Part shown: positions 36,491-50,256 of the stretch, one piece after another
How the letters are laid out: every line of letters starts with the position of its first letter
Position numbering within the stretch: position 1 is the stretch's first letter
Assembly: GCA_035578155.1 (NCBI GenBank)
Contig: JAPWDM010000023.1
Span: forward strand, 4,972,154-5,036,153
Length of the DNA: 64,000 bases
Reading direction: 5' to 3'
Origin: Brachynemurus nebulosus
Taxonomy: Eukaryota > Arthropoda > Insecta > Neuroptera > Myrmeleontidae
Position numbers and translations under genes: made by a program
Notes under the pieces: generated by a model
The model's database searches: none
What the model saw: the letters and a program-made list of their open reading frames with translations, nothing else
What the model was told of the DNA's origin: nothing

Positions 36491-36783
36491 TGTGTCTACG
36501 TTGTCTCCAAAAATAAAATATATTTTGCTAGTTTTACGATGTCACCGGGCTGATAAGAATTGATTTTGGACGTTCACACTCATGTCTGCGTCCAACTTTA
36601 GACTACGTATTTATATAAGTAATGAATTTTTTTTTTTATCCTCTGTTTTTTTATATAATATGCAAATGTGCTGCGAAATACTGAAAAAATAATTAACGAA
36701 TGGAATAAATATGTTTATAAAAGTGAGTCCTAACTGATAAATTTTTCGTTTAAATGTTCTTTTATTAGTAAAATTGTCACAAA

Positions 36784-36927
36784 ATGACTTTTTGCAACAT
36801 CGATTTTCTGAATTTAGAATTTATTGACACTTTCTTTTGTTACGCCACTGACTGTGAGATATACACCAGTCATGATATGTTTCTGATAAAACCTTTTAAA
36901 TATTGCCATCACATACGTGGTTACGTG
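36784..36927 (+). CDS. Possible first coding exon (unidentified)
   Basis: ATG at 36784 follows an acceptor-like TTTTATTAG (36760-36768), and the frame runs 48 codons to GTG|GTAAGT (36928-36933), a good donor. The peptide starts MTFCNIDFLNLEFIDTFFCY and later has SHDMFLIKPFKYCHHIRG. It is not recognised. Base composition is only mildly different from its flanks, so chance is a real alternative. Confidence 0.25.
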
Positions 36928-37105
36928 GTAAGTTTTTTTTCTGCTTTTGCCAATCATTGTAAGACTGCGCGATTGAAAGAGTCGTTATAACATCGGCAAA
37001 AACAATGATTAGTACTCCAATCATTTATGGGTTCATTACTAGAAAATAAATATGTAATTGTAATGTACTTTAATAATAGAAAAGTGCTTTTGCGCTATAT
37101 GTATA

Positions 37106-37673
37106 CAGTGTAAACTCTATATAACGAACTTCTATTTAACGAAAAACTCCTTAAAACGTAGAAATTGCAAAGGTTTGTTTGGTTTACATTATCATCCGTA
37201 TATTGAAACACTCTTTATAACGTAATAGCCACTCTCCATAGCGAAAAATACGTCATTTTTTACGCCAAAAGAATTTTATTTTACTCACTTTAAAACAAAA
37301 TAGTGATACAGAGTCGTAAATATTTCGTACTCACAAAGGGATTCTTAGAAATCCGTTTATTTGTTTGTTGCAATTGCCTAGCACGTGTTTTTACCTACTG
37401 TACTTCCGTACTATTGTCTTATTGCTGTCTTTACTTTATCATATTCTTAGTTGCTTTCAAACTTTTTAACTGTAAATATGGCGAGTAAAAGAAAGAGTTT
37501 GTGTATTGACGAAAAAGTGTCATTTAATTCAGTTAAAATTAAAACCACTTACTGAATTCGTAAGTTGTATTCTTAAAATTTATTGTTTTCTTTTACTCTC
37601 CATATAACGAAAACTCTTTATAACGTAATAAAAAACCCGGTCCCTTCAATTTCGTTATATGGAGTTTACACTG
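37106..37673 (+). mobile_element. pogo/Tigger deletion derivative
   Basis: Ends CAGTGTAAACTCTATATAAC and TTATATGGAGTTTACACTG with TA on both sides. Subterminal TTATAACG repeats. It still carries the first codons of a transposase (37478-37555). Confidence 0.85.
37478..37555 (+). pseudogene. Truncated pogo/Tigger transposase start
   Basis: MASKRKSLCIDEKV is the typical start of Tigger-type transposases (the CENP-B-like DNA-binding region). After it the frame leaves homology (SFNSVKIKTTY) and stops, which marks the internal deletion point. The DDE domain is absent. Confidence 0.75.
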
Positions 37674-37784
37674 TAGTTAAATCCAATTAAATTGGTTGTA
37701 TTTTAACTGAATTTTTATAAACTTTTATTTAACTTTCTATATTCGTAAATAAATATGTAAGTACGTAAAAATGCTTCCGTTTCA

Positions 37785-38345
37785 AAATTTTTACTGGTCC
37801 TATTAATCGATCGGGTTTGATCTTAGAATCATGGTTTTTTGCCAAATTTGGTCAGATTTCAAAAATTTTTTAATTTTTTTTTTATACTATCGAAAAGAGC
37901 GTAAAAAATTACATAAGACAAGCTTTTAAAACATTGTTTTAAGTGAACTATCTTTTGAGAAAAATTAAGAAATTTGCTGAATTTCTTAACAATAAATTTT
38001 TACAAAATAAAAGTAACTAACTTTTCAAGAACGCGTCATCACCGATTTTAAAAAATTTATTCACTGTTAGAGAACTAAACTATTTTAGATGGATTTAGGT
38101 TATGTAATATGAGGTCTGACAGGGTCCCAAGAGCGCCAAAAATTAAATTACCCAACCGATTTTGAAAGTTTTTTCACGTTTTAAAAGTTAAATTCTTTTA
38201 AGTGCATATATACTATACTATATGAGATCCGTCAGGGTCGTGGGGACCCAAAAGTGCTACAAATTAACTACTCAACCGATTTTGAAATTTTTTTTACTGT
38301 TAGAGAACTAAACTATCTTAGATGAATACACAGGTTGTTACAAAT
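37785..38345 (+). mobile_element. Family H fragment
   Basis: Right half of the family: GTTTTTTGCCAAATTTGG, TTACATAAGACAAGCTTTTA, then two to three ~120 bp units (TTCACTGTTAGAGAACTAAA, GAGATCCGTCAGGGTC). Both termini missing. Confidence 0.6.
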
Positions 38346-38550
38346 TTATTTTTTAATGTAGCACTTGCCTTTTAGAATGCAGCTTTCTTGTTTTGGTTTA
38401 TATTAAAAAAAACTTTAATGGTGGTAGCGCTGTGCAGATGTGTTTTTCTCTTGTAGAGATTAAATTTTGGATGACGTTTGCAAAAATTTCTTAAAATATC
38501 TCACTGTTCCTTATGTGTTGGATGTTGTTAACTTACGAATTTTCTTTTAA

Positions 38551-39498
38551 CCCTCAAGCTTATGACTGGGGTCCAGACGCACCCCACACAAACTTTAGAC
38601 TACGCTCCTGAACTAGCGAGCAATAGTACCGACTCCCGGTGCGAACCATAATTTAGTTCGAAGGTCTCTGAGTAGTGTCAGGTCGGTCGCCCTTCTAGTT
38701 GTTGGTTAGTGGTTACGCAGTGTATTTACAAATTCTGTATGGGGTGTGTATAAACCCTAGTCGTGAGTTTACGTTCAACTTTTGTGACAGTAAGTTTATT
38801 TTATATATTATATGTAATCATCAATTCATGTATATTTTTTAAATAAATTATTTACATATTGCCAGGTTGATAAGAGATAGGCAAGGTGCAGCCTGTGTCC
38901 GAGATCAAAAAGATCGCAAAGGCCATTCTCATTTTGTTAAGTGTCATCGAGCCATATGCCAAGGGCACAAACTTCTATTTTGCACCTATTGTGTGGTAAT
39001 TGACTAAATTCTTGTAAATAGCTTATCCTGTTGAGTTACTTCAACGTTTTGTATCAATTTATAATAAAAAAATTCTTTAAAACATAATTTTTAATTTACT
39101 AATTTTCGTCATTTTCAAGTGTCTAAATAAATATACTTTTTTAACAGAATAAAGTGACCGTAATTATTTTTCTATAGCCTGAAATCTCCTCTTCAAAACG
39201 CCGTTGGAAATTTTAAAATTGTTTGAGCGCTTGAAAAGTTATAAATTTTTATTTAAAAAATGAGCTTTTTGCTGATTTTTTTCGGTTTTTAATGTTCTAA
39301 TGGGTAGTTTATGACCTGAATTTGCTTAAAATTAGATTTTATGTATACCATTCTCTTCCTTATGAAAAAAGAAAGAGAATGGTATACGATAATGTCGATT
39401 TATTAGTCATAGAACCGACTTATCAAGAAAATAATGGGGTGCATTTGAACCACAGTCATGAGTTTGAAGGTAAAAAAATTGAGTCATGAGCTTGAGGG
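38551..39498 (+). mobile_element. piggyBac-type element, second family
   Basis: TTAA at 38547-38550 and 39499-39502. Left end CCCTCAAGCTTATGACTGG; right end AGTCATGAGCTTGAGGG, with another inverted copy (CAGTCATGAGTTTGAAGG) just inside. Contains a piggyBac transposase tail at 38863-39006. Confidence 0.85.
38863..39006 (+). pseudogene. piggyBac transposase C-terminal Cys-rich domain remnant
   Basis: Frame one gives RCSLCPRSKRSQRPFSFC. After a one-step frame change the next part is KCHRAICQGHKLLFCTYC. Together this is the C-x2-C...C-x2-C-x4-C-x2-H...C-x2-C zinc-binding end of piggyBac transposases. The frameshift between the halves and the absence of the catalytic domain make it a relic. Confidence 0.75.
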
Positions 39499-39502
39499 TT
39501 AA

Positions 39503-40370
39503 TTTATCTCCTGTTTGTGATAAAATCGTATATAAACCTCAAAGATTGTCTTAAATTTCGATCGATCACTACTTTTTTTGAAAGGTTGTATCTCTGTACG
39601 TTCTATATATGTACATTGTACATACATACATAATTATGCTGTGTGCTTGAACGGTAGGTCTAGGTATGATGAACATTTATTAAAGTTGCTGTTTGAACAG
39701 ACTTCTTCTGTTGAAGTCAATTTTTAATTGAAACCCAAACATGGTAATGACAACTTTTTTACATAACCATAATAAACTTGAACAAAATTCATATTAGGTA
39801 TGTACGTACGTATACATATACGCACGCAAGATGAGTACCGGTCTCTTTATTTTACTTTATCTTCTGCTCATTTTGAGGTGACTGTTCTCAAAGATTGTAA
39901 ATGTTCTTTCCTTCCTGTTTATGTTTTGTATAGGAGACAACAAACATGTAATTGAACTTCAGCATCAACTGCTATTCAATGTTGTGTAACATAATGTGTC
40001 AGTTTCATTGCTTGCTCCTCATTATTTTCATTTTTCAAGTATAAATGATTGTAAATTTGTAATAAAAGTAATTATTTCTTCTCACAGCCTAAAACGTAAT
40101 AAGTCTAATTTACGCTTCGTACAGTCTGGCACATAAGTGCGTCGGGTGGACTGTTTCAAGAGAAAACAATTAGGAAGCTCCACTACTGTACCGCATTCGT
40201 TGAAGTGTAGGATAGACTACTACGCTTTGTGTTTGAGACGCCAGTATTACTTTGTATTGCAATAAGGACACAACATTTTCAAAATGAGTGCGTCATATAC
40301 AAAATGTTTCGAGGCAAATGTTCTTGTGTATTCACAGTAAAAGACTTAAAATGACTTATATAAAGCTGCT
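39503..40370. other. Sequence without a recognised feature
   Basis: No element end supported. The right part may include the 5' end of the Tc1-like relic that follows. Confidence 0.45.
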
Positions 40371-40721
40371 ATGCTAAATATATGCACAAGTCAGAAGACT
40401 TTGTATGGAAGTGGGTGTTGCGATATAATGGTCAGAAAAAACGTCAACGATTTTCCTGAGAAAGAAAAAACGCGAGAGCCTTTTGAAAAAAAAGATAAAA
40501 CTATTTTCAAGTTATTTCAACGAAAACCTTTTTTAACACTGCGACAAGGACAAAAGTTATTGGCTAACAACGAAGTTAACATTAGTATAATGACTCTGAA
40601 TAGGCGATTAAACAAAGCAAATATTTCTTGACGTAGTACAATGCTGATATCTTTCGTCAAATCGGAGCATGTCGAAAAGTGACGCTTGTGGCCTACGCAA
40701 AATTTGAATCGTGATTTAGAG

Positions 40722-41308
40722 TAGGGATGATCGATATTAGAAAAACATCGATGTTGATATCGATGTTGATATCGATGTTAATATCGATTCAAGAGTATCG
40801 ATATACGATATATATCGAAAGAAAAACATCGATGTTTGAAAACATCGATGTCTATGTAGCAAAATAAACAACCATTATAATCTATTATTTTATTTATTAA
40901 AAATTAACATTACCAGTATTTATTTGGTACACTTTGCAAAAAAAGTCACTTTGTTAGCAGTTTCCCTTTTAATCTGTTCCTTTGTTGATACAAATGCTGC
41001 TCAGCTTTTGAAAAAAGTCTCTCTGAAGCTGTTGAAGTTGTTGTGCAACACAAATATTAATGGTAATTTTTTTCAAGTTTCGATAAGTGGATCCTAGAAC
41101 TTGCCATAAAAGTAGTGGATCTTGTTTTAAATCAGTTACAGGACTTTTTAAATATTGGATAGCTTATAGTAATATCGATGTTTCGATATTATTCTCGTAA
41201 CATCGATGTGTCGATGTTATCGAGGACATAACATCGATGTTTTTACATCGATGTTTTCCCGCTAAACATCTATGTTTTTCTACCATTGATGAATATCGAT
41301 CATCCCTA
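40722..41308 (-). mobile_element. hAT element with ATCGATG repeats
   Basis: Left TAGGGATGATCGATATTAG; right end AATATCGATCATCCCTA. ATTTAGAG is duplicated exactly (40714-40721, 41309-41316). Subterminal arrays of ACATCGATGTT. Carries a hAT C-terminal fragment at 40946-41044. Confidence 0.9.
40946..41044 (-). pseudogene. hAT transposase dimerisation-domain fragment
   Basis: Reads TTTSTASERLFSKAEQHLYQ then QRNRLKGKLLTK and stop. The SERLFSKA...RNRL pattern is the conserved hATC dimerisation motif at the C-terminus of hAT transposases. Only this tail is retained. Confidence 0.8.
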
Positions 41309-41676
41309 ATTTAGAGACATTTTGACCGAGTTTGTTTATAAGATTAAGAAACAACCTTAAAGATTTTGCGAAAAGAACAACCTTAAAGACGCGGAAGTAC
41401 TAATTAACAGACTAATTAAGAGCACTAATTAAAAGTTATTGTACAAACTATGAATCGATATTTTATTGTTATCTGCTGCACCGACTAGACATTAAAATTA
41501 ATTGTTTAGATCGTCGAATACATTTCTTTAATTAATTTTAATTATTAGTGGTTAATAATTAGAATACAATTCTTTAAAATAATAATAATAATAAAAACGG
41601 TTCTTTTCTGTATTGGTGGAAATGAAATATAATGTAAGTCACGTTTTTACTACAATAATATGTCTACATACATAAT

Positions 41677-41760
41677 TATAAAAGCAGTGTTTGCGGTGCC
41701 ATAGCGAGTAGTCAGTGAGTGCCGGTGACAGTGTTGGTGCCGCCTACAAATCCGCGGTAC
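41677..41760 (+). promoter_or_regulatory. Possible core promoter
   Basis: TATAAAAG at 41677-41684 is followed by TCAGT at 41712-41716, the arthropod initiator form, 37 bp from the first T of the TATA box to the A of TCAGT (slightly long). The downstream 50 bp are unusually GC-rich. No coding exon was identified after it. Confidence 0.25.
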
Positions 41761-41979
41761 ATCAAACGATTTATGTTTTGTAAACATTTGTGTTGAGTTG
41801 CTGACACAAAAAAATAATGAAACAATTTAATTCACAATGAGTTCGTATTGGTTATTGTCTAATTGAAGTTATTGATGGACTCACTGTCAAATGTTCCAGA
41901 ATACATTCCCGTAACTGACTGACAATGAGTTAAAAAATTAAAATTTGATATATGTAAATAAATTGTACGTACATACATA

Positions 41980-42235
41980 TCGCGCGTTGGCTGTCTCTAC
42001 CTCGTATATCAAAAGCTACGTGTTTTAGGACACACAAAAAACATATTAAATACTGTATTTACATATATACTTATATGTATATATTTATATATATGGGTAG
42101 CCAACACCAAAGGGTGTAATTAGCATAAATCTTAAGCTCATAGTGATGAAAACACGGATTTAAAATATGTTTTTTTTGTGTCCAAAAATTGGGAGTTTTC
42201 AGATACGAGGTTGAGACAGAGTACGCGCGAATTAT
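41980..42235. mobile_element. Hairpin MITE
   Basis: GCTGTCTCTACCTCGTATAT and GACACACAAAAAACATATT on the left are answered in inverted order by AATATGTTTTTTTTGTGTCC and ATACGAGGTTGAGACAGAG on the right. About 250 bp. Confidence 0.6.
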
Positions 42236-42460
42236 ATGAATTAAATGAAATCACCTGTAACTAAATTAAAACATCTGGCGTTTTGGTGCATACAGCAAAA
42301 TGCAATTGTATATGTGTATATTCTGTTAAGGCCAAGGTTATACACGTGGATAATCACGTGTTATTAAATAACCGTGTGGGCCGAAGTAGAGAATTTTTGT
42401 ATGAATCAAAAATGTAGGCGATGTCGTATCGTACTGAATCACTAATTTTATTTGTAGACG

Positions 42461-43448
42461 AGGTGCTAGGTGACATTGAGTGTGCATGAAAGAGGTGTAG
42501 AATTTGACTTTTCATTATTGTTAGGGCGTCTTAGGTGAGTATGAAAACCCATGTCGTCGACCTCTAGGGTGGTCGACAAATTGGGCGGGAAGGGGGAAAG
42601 TTGCAGAAAAAGCCGATCGGGAGATCGCTTATATTTTGTTTATTATTGATCGTAGAGTGATAATTTTTTTTTAGTTTGTTTGCAATGAAAGGATCTAAAT
42701 TTATGTCATATGCAAATTTTTGATATACCTAACGGTTTTCGTGTAAAAAAATGAAACTAGAAGGCACCGTTAAAATTTAAGTATTTTTAGTAATGTCAGC
42801 TAGCGCCTGGAGAGTAAAAATCAGCATTTGCCCTTGAATTGACCCTGATCATTAACCTTGAGATCACAATCAAGGTCATATTCGCATGCAGAATTTTCCG
42901 CTCTTTCCATTTCGGGGGTTAAAAGTGGGGGTTGCCACATAAAAAAACGGACTTGACCTTGATATGATCTTGAACCTTGACTTTGAGGTCATAGTCATCA
43001 TCGGATGCGCCGTAACAAATGATGAAACTTTTGTCCTCATCGTTTATCCCAAAAATGGTTTCCCGCTGAGATTTTTGACTTTTTTATACTTTTGACTAGC
43101 CCTGTATACCTACTAAAAATACTTAAATCTTAACGTTGCGTTCTATTTTCATTTTTTTACACGAAAACCGTTAAGTATATCAAAAATTTGCATATGACAC
43201 AAATTTTAGATCATTTCATTGCAAACAAATTTAAAAAAAAGTATTACTCTACGGTCAATAATAAGCAAAATATAAGCGATCTCCCGATCGGCTTTTTCTG
43301 CAACTTCCCCCCCCCCCCTACCCCCAATTTGTTGACCACCCTAGAGGTCGACGACATGAGTTTTCATACTCACCTAAGACCCCCTAACAATAATCAAAAG
43401 TCAAATTCTATACCTCTTTCATGCACACTCAATGTCATCTAGCACCTG
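42461..43448. repeat. 1 kb palindrome with ~300 bp arms
   Basis: Left arm 42461-42762 (AGGTGCTAGGTGACATTGAG ... GATATACCTAACGGTTTTCG) pairs with 43148-43448. It includes matching CCGATCGGGAGATCGCTTAT and GTCGTCGACCTCTAGGGTGG. The centre has clustered TGACCTTGA-type words in both directions. No target duplication could be fixed. Confidence 0.8.
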
Positions 43449-44552
43449 GGCTATTGGATATGTGCGTCGTATTGTGAAAGTTCATCGCTTATACGCAGGC
43501 GGTCTCAGTATTTTGATAATGTAATTTTCATAATAAACAACAAACTACCGGGTATTTAAAAATTGGGTCAAACAGTTGACGACCGCATGGTTTAGTGATT
43601 AACAAATTGGTCTCCGTCCCGAAACTTGCCGGCCACTGACAAAAAGTAGATCAAATCAACCATTAAACGTATGCGACGATGGTGGAGGTGCCGGGTGGAG
43701 GGGGGGATTCTCCTTTAAGTTACTTGTTTATAATTATAATAATGAGATTTAATATTCGTTTTTCAGACTTACTTTCTATAGCAGACGCCACACACATCGT
43801 TATTTTTTCTCGTTATTTCCACTGTAGATGATGTGGGTGGAGGTTAGGAAAAGCGGGAGAGGGGCTAGGATCTGGAAGGTCTGCGTGTGTAGCAGATATT
43901 TATCAACTGGAAACTGAAGAAAAATCTTTACGAGCATAACAGGCCGCGACATTCAAATTAGTGCCTAAGCATAGGCTCGAGTGTTCCATTATAATTAAAT
44001 TTTTCATTACTGGTAATTTTATAAGATTTGGTATCAAAAAAATGCTTTTACAAATCCACTATAACTCTACACGCGGTTATAAAATTGAGAGATGTTTATC
44101 ATTAAAATATAATATGTATTTAATGTACCAACAGAAAACAGAATATGTACACATATTTTCGGGCCTCAAACAATAAATTTAAGAGATTCTTTTGGGTAAA
44201 ATATTTTTATAATATGGCTATTAATTATATTTAAAATATAAAACTCTATTAAATTAATACACAACAACCCACCACGGATTATTTAAATATTTTTATTCGC
44301 TAAAAAGTATTATAATGTCAATATTATACTGGTATGATCGCTTTAAATACATTTACCCTCAGGAATGGAATATTTTTCTGTGGTAAAACGTATAGCCTAT
44401 GTCCTTTTATATACTCTCTCCTCCCGACCCGGGCCCGGTTAAACTATGTATTTGTAATACGAGTATTCAAATCAATATTTGAGATTTTTTTAGTTTTTCA
44501 CATTATTTGGTTTTGCCTCGTTAAATGTTTTATATTTTTAATTGCTCTATAC
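43449..44552. other. Sequence without a firm feature
   Basis: CGCATGGTTTAGTGATTAAC at about 43587 resembles a tRNA A-box half, but no B-box follows, so no tRNA is called. Confidence 0.45.
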
Positions 44553-44644
44553 AGCTAAACCTTTTTTTATGTGGTGGATAGGGACCGCCTAAAAAAAATC
44601 GCACAAAAAAATATCAGGTGAGTCCATAAGTTCGTGCGTATTAA

Positions 44645-45548
44645 CCCTAGAATCATACGTTGGTCTACGAGAAACGTTAATCATACATCGACGTCGTTTT
44701 GACGGATGGACTTTTTACGGAGAGTTTTAGAGTTTATTTGCAAAAAACATGTTTTTTACATAACAATACTACAAAAGCGAACAAAATATTTAAAAAAATT
44801 GGATTTGGAAAAATTTCTTAATGTAAATATTTATTAATTTTTTTAATCTTTTTATCAAAGCATATTTTCATTAAAAAAATTAAAAAATAGATAAATACAT
44901 CAATTGTAATAATTAATTTATGAACTATTATGAGTCAGTGGACATGTGTGACTTTACAGAATGTGAAATTTCTCAGTTATAAATATTCCTATAGATATGT
45001 AGTTATTTCCCCATTAGGCACATTTGTAAATTTTCTAAAATTTGTTAGTAATTTTTCGAATAAGATCTCAAAAAATAATAAAAATTAAAATATTTTCCAC
45101 AAAATAAATTGTTAATCTTTTATTAAGTCATTCGAAATGCATTCTTTAGTTTTCGATTCAATATATTAAAACTTCAGTATTATGTCGTCTCTATAAGTCA
45201 AACTGCTGTAATCATCTTTCACATTATCATAATCATTGAATAAATTAATTATAACATCCATATCTTTAATAAATTTTAAAAAAAAAATTAGGAAAACTTT
45301 TATATGTAGTGTACAAAATCTTCAAAAAAAACATACGTTAATCATACATCGACGTCCTTTTGACGGACACTATTTCAATACCAACAAAACGACAATGACT
45401 ATAAACAAAATAAATATATGTGGTGTGTTATAATAACAAATAAATTAGATAACAGAAATCTCACAGCAAACAAGTAACAACAAGTCGTAGTATTGGAGCA
45501 GGTAGAGAAGTTCGTACGTCGTTTTGACGTGTACGTATGATTCTAGGG
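44645..45548 (-). mobile_element. piggyBac-like nonautonomous element, copy 3
   Basis: TTAA at 44641-44644 and 45549-45552. Inverted relative to copy 1 and closely matching it in length (904 against 903 bp) and sequence. Left end CCCTAGAATCATACGT; right end ACGTATGATTCTAGGG. Confidence 0.85.
45166..45261 (-). pseudogene. 31-codon conserved frame, piggyBac-like copy 3
   Basis: Same frame as copies 1 and 2, with Ser in place of Cys at codon 20. Uninterrupted. Confidence 0.4.
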
Positions 45549-45719
45549 TTAATAGCATGCATAGAATTCACTATGACTCATTTACTAAACCAATACAATT
45601 TTGAACAAGTCGAAACTTGTCATCGTTTGACTAACATATTATTCAGTTCATCACCAACTTTCGTAAATATCGAACGCATTTTAGTACCCATAGAAAATAA
45701 ATATAGATAATCAGCGTAA

Positions 45720-45990
45720 ACGTACTGTGCTACATTTTTTATTTTCGTGTGGTGAATATGTCAAGTTTGCAGCGATAAAAATTAATAGTGTACATGGTGA
45801 ATACACTATTAGTGTAAGGACTGCCCAGAAATGGTTTAAAAAATTTAAAGTTGGAGAAAGCAGCATTTACGATAAGCCCCATTCAGGACGTCCTCTTGAT
45901 TTTGATGATGGCATTCTTCGAAATCTTGTGGAGTCAGAGTCACAATTATTAACAGTGGATCGGATCGCAGAAAGGATGAATTGCGTTTAA
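45720..45990 (+). pseudogene. mariner transposase N-terminal fragment
   Basis: Translation from about 45727: LFSCGEYVKFAAIKINSVHG, then SVRTAQKWFKKFKVGESS, DKPHSGRPLDFDDGILRNLV and TVDRIAERMNCV before a stop. This is the paired helix-turn-helix DNA-binding domain of mariner transposases with the DKPxSGRP hinge. The catalytic DDD half is missing. Lies in a mariner element with both ends, so it is an internal-deletion copy. Confidence 0.8.
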
Positions 45991-47405
45991 TTGTGTTTTT
46001 TTTTTTTTATATATTGTTTAAAAATTTACCAAAAAGATACGCACGAACTTATGGACTAACCTGATATATTCAAGAACATCATAAATATCTTTAAGAGTGT
46101 AGTTCAGTTCAGATTGTATCGCATGGTCGTGTTCAGATCGGGACCGCATAAAAAAAATAAATCGAAAATACATAACTCAAAACGCTCATAACCTCACGAA
46201 TTTCTTAGAAGTTGTTTTTCTAAACAAGATAAAACAATTTACATGTGGAAACATTTTATTTCAATTTTAAAATATTATGAAAATTGTGAAAAATACATCT
46301 GTAAAAAAACTTACTAATGCATGCAGTAACTTATTTTCTTGTGCAATTTACTGATTAAATGTTTACAAACTATTAAAAAGTATTTTTATCAAAGAAAGTT
46401 ATTATAGTTAAAGTTTCTTACTTTCTTTTGATTTTGATTCACATTATGCATTTTAATATTTTTTTTTAAAAAACCGCATAAAAAAATTGCATAAACAAAA
46501 AATCGCACAAAATAAGGCCGCATAAAAAAGGTTTAGCTTGATCTTGTCTTAAAACTATTTTTTAATTTTAAATAAAAATCTATTTCCGCCATTAACTGGA
46601 ATAATATTAGGTCTTGTAATATGTAATGTCGTTTTTCGACCACTTAGCCGATTATGTAATTCAGATAAAAATATCGACACTTTTTTAAGTATTAGAGAAA
46701 TGTTTAAAAGTGATTTTTTTAATTTTGAATATAATTATTGTGTGAAGCATTGTGTGCTCTATATCTTTAGGGGTGAGAGTGGGCCCGGTAAGAAGAAAAT
46801 ATCTAGGACCCAAAAGTGGATTAGTTCGTCCCTGTTAGTTGAATAAGTTTGGCCCGTGACAATTTTCCTGTATTTCTACAGATTATACACTGAAAAAAAA
46901 ATTAGGTAATTTTTACGGAAATTTCTAGTAAAAAATTACGGAGCTCTTTGGTAATGCGGGCATAAGTGACAGACAAAGGAAAAAGTACGATGAGTGTAGT
47001 AAAAATTACCCTATAGCTCCGTAAAATTTGACTGCACAGTAAAAATTACACAGTGACTTCGTAAAAATTTCGGCGCTGTACAGGAAAAATTCTACTCTCT
47101 TACCGTATTATTTATAAGGTTTTTTTTTTATTAATAAATAATTGAATTAAAATAGTTTAAAAAGATATTGATAGAAGGGTAAGGATTAAAATCAAATTAT
47201 TAATTTGAAAAAATGTTCTGTGGTTTTTTATTATTTGTGGAAAAACATGTTTTAGTAAACATCAATACATATAAAAATCTTAATTGCTATATCTTAATTA
47301 TTAGTTCTTTATCAATAATAAAATAATGCGATTTTCATGAAACACAAATAACAATTCTTTGTTTTAAATGTAAAGTCCATTAAATAGTTTATTATTATAA
47401 AAAAA

Positions 47406-49400
<1,995 letters not shown>

Positions 49401-49894
49401 TTTTCAAAATCGATTCAAAATATTTTTCCGTACATACATAATATGTACATTGTACATATTTTGTTTTGTTTCATATTTAATAATATTTATATCATAACAT
49501 AATCTTCAATTTCTTGTTTACTTAAAAATTCAATAAAAAAAAAAAAATTCTTCATTACATTAGCTTAGAAAATCTGTTTAATTTACATTTTTTAACATGG
49601 GATAGAACCATGCTAATTATAATGCAATAAATGAGAAACAAAACTCTATACATGTATGTGTGTTATATCACATATATGTGAATAGTTTTCACTTGTCTCA
49701 CAAAATTCTTTAATAAAAAAGTGAAATATTTTTATACTTAATAAAGAACTGAGATATAAATATAAATTACTTATTAGACTAACAAAGAAAGAATAAAAGT
49801 GAAAATTTACATTTTCTCGAAAAATACTTAAAATAGAAAGAAAATTATAAGAATATTTTCTTCATAATTTTTTTTTTCCTTTTCAACGATGTAA

Positions 49895-50065
49895 AAATTG
49901 AACTGCCTTATGATAGGATCGAATGATAAAAAATGGCCAGAAAACCCACTTCTGGGCATCCGACGTGTCTGGCTAACGAACTTAGCCAAGCCAATTCAGA
50001 ATCCAGTCCGCACACAAAATTTCATAAGCGTTAGACGTTTCGTTCGAGAGTTATCGTGGGAACAC

Positions 50066-50135
<70 letters not shown>

Positions 50136-50256
50136 TTTAGTGAATATCATTTTCGTATTCTAGGGACCTCAAAACAGATTTCTGCCATAGTCCCGGACTC
50201 AGATTGCGTCATGACACCTACTGTAATAGCTGAATTTCGAGTTTTCGAAATTCGCT
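49895..50256 (-). mobile_element. Family H element with TA run
   Basis: GGGCATCCGACGTGTCTGGC, CGTTCGAGAGTTATCGTGGG, (TA)n at 50069-50131, AAATTTTAGTGAATATCATT, CAGATTTCTGCCATAGTCCC, ending hairpin GCTGAATTTCGAGTTTTCGA then AATTCGCT. Close relative of the 14525 copy; the ATACCCC end is missing. Confidence 0.75.

Larger units (their letters stand above)
40371..41337 (+). pseudogene. Tc1-like transposase relic split by a hAT element
   Basis: 40371-40631 reads through FKLFQRKPFLTLRQGQKLLA, NNEVNISIMTLNRRLNKANI and a stop. The next bases continue RSTM.., VKSEHVEK and NLNRDLE. The text then breaks at 40722 and resumes at 41309. These are the second DNA-binding helix region and the KxHxxKRLxWAKENLxRD segment of a Tc1-like transposase. 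The DDE catalytic segments are missing. The frame has several stops. Confidence 0.7.
44614..46064 (+). mobile_element. mariner element interrupted by a piggyBac-like element
   Basis: Left end TCAGGTGAGTCCATAAGTTC then GTGCG; right end GCACGAACTTATGGACTAAC then CTGA, flanked by TA. The piggyBac-like copy 3 lies just inside the left end, at the TTAA at 44641. Contains the transposase start at 45720-45990. Confidence 0.85.
44553..46538. mobile_element. Outer pogo-like MITE of a three-deep nest
   Basis: Left CAGCTAAACCTTTTTTTATG then GACCGCC..AAATCGCAC; right end CCGCATAAAAAAGGTTTAGC. Such CAG..TAAACC ends and CGCATAAAAAA repeats fit pogo/Tigger MITEs. The mariner element 44614-46064 sits inside. 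No clean target duplication on the right. Confidence 0.55.

Noticed and set aside
43586..43660. tRNA-like A-box region (TGGTTTAGTGATTA)
   Set aside because: No B-box or T arm follows at the right distance.
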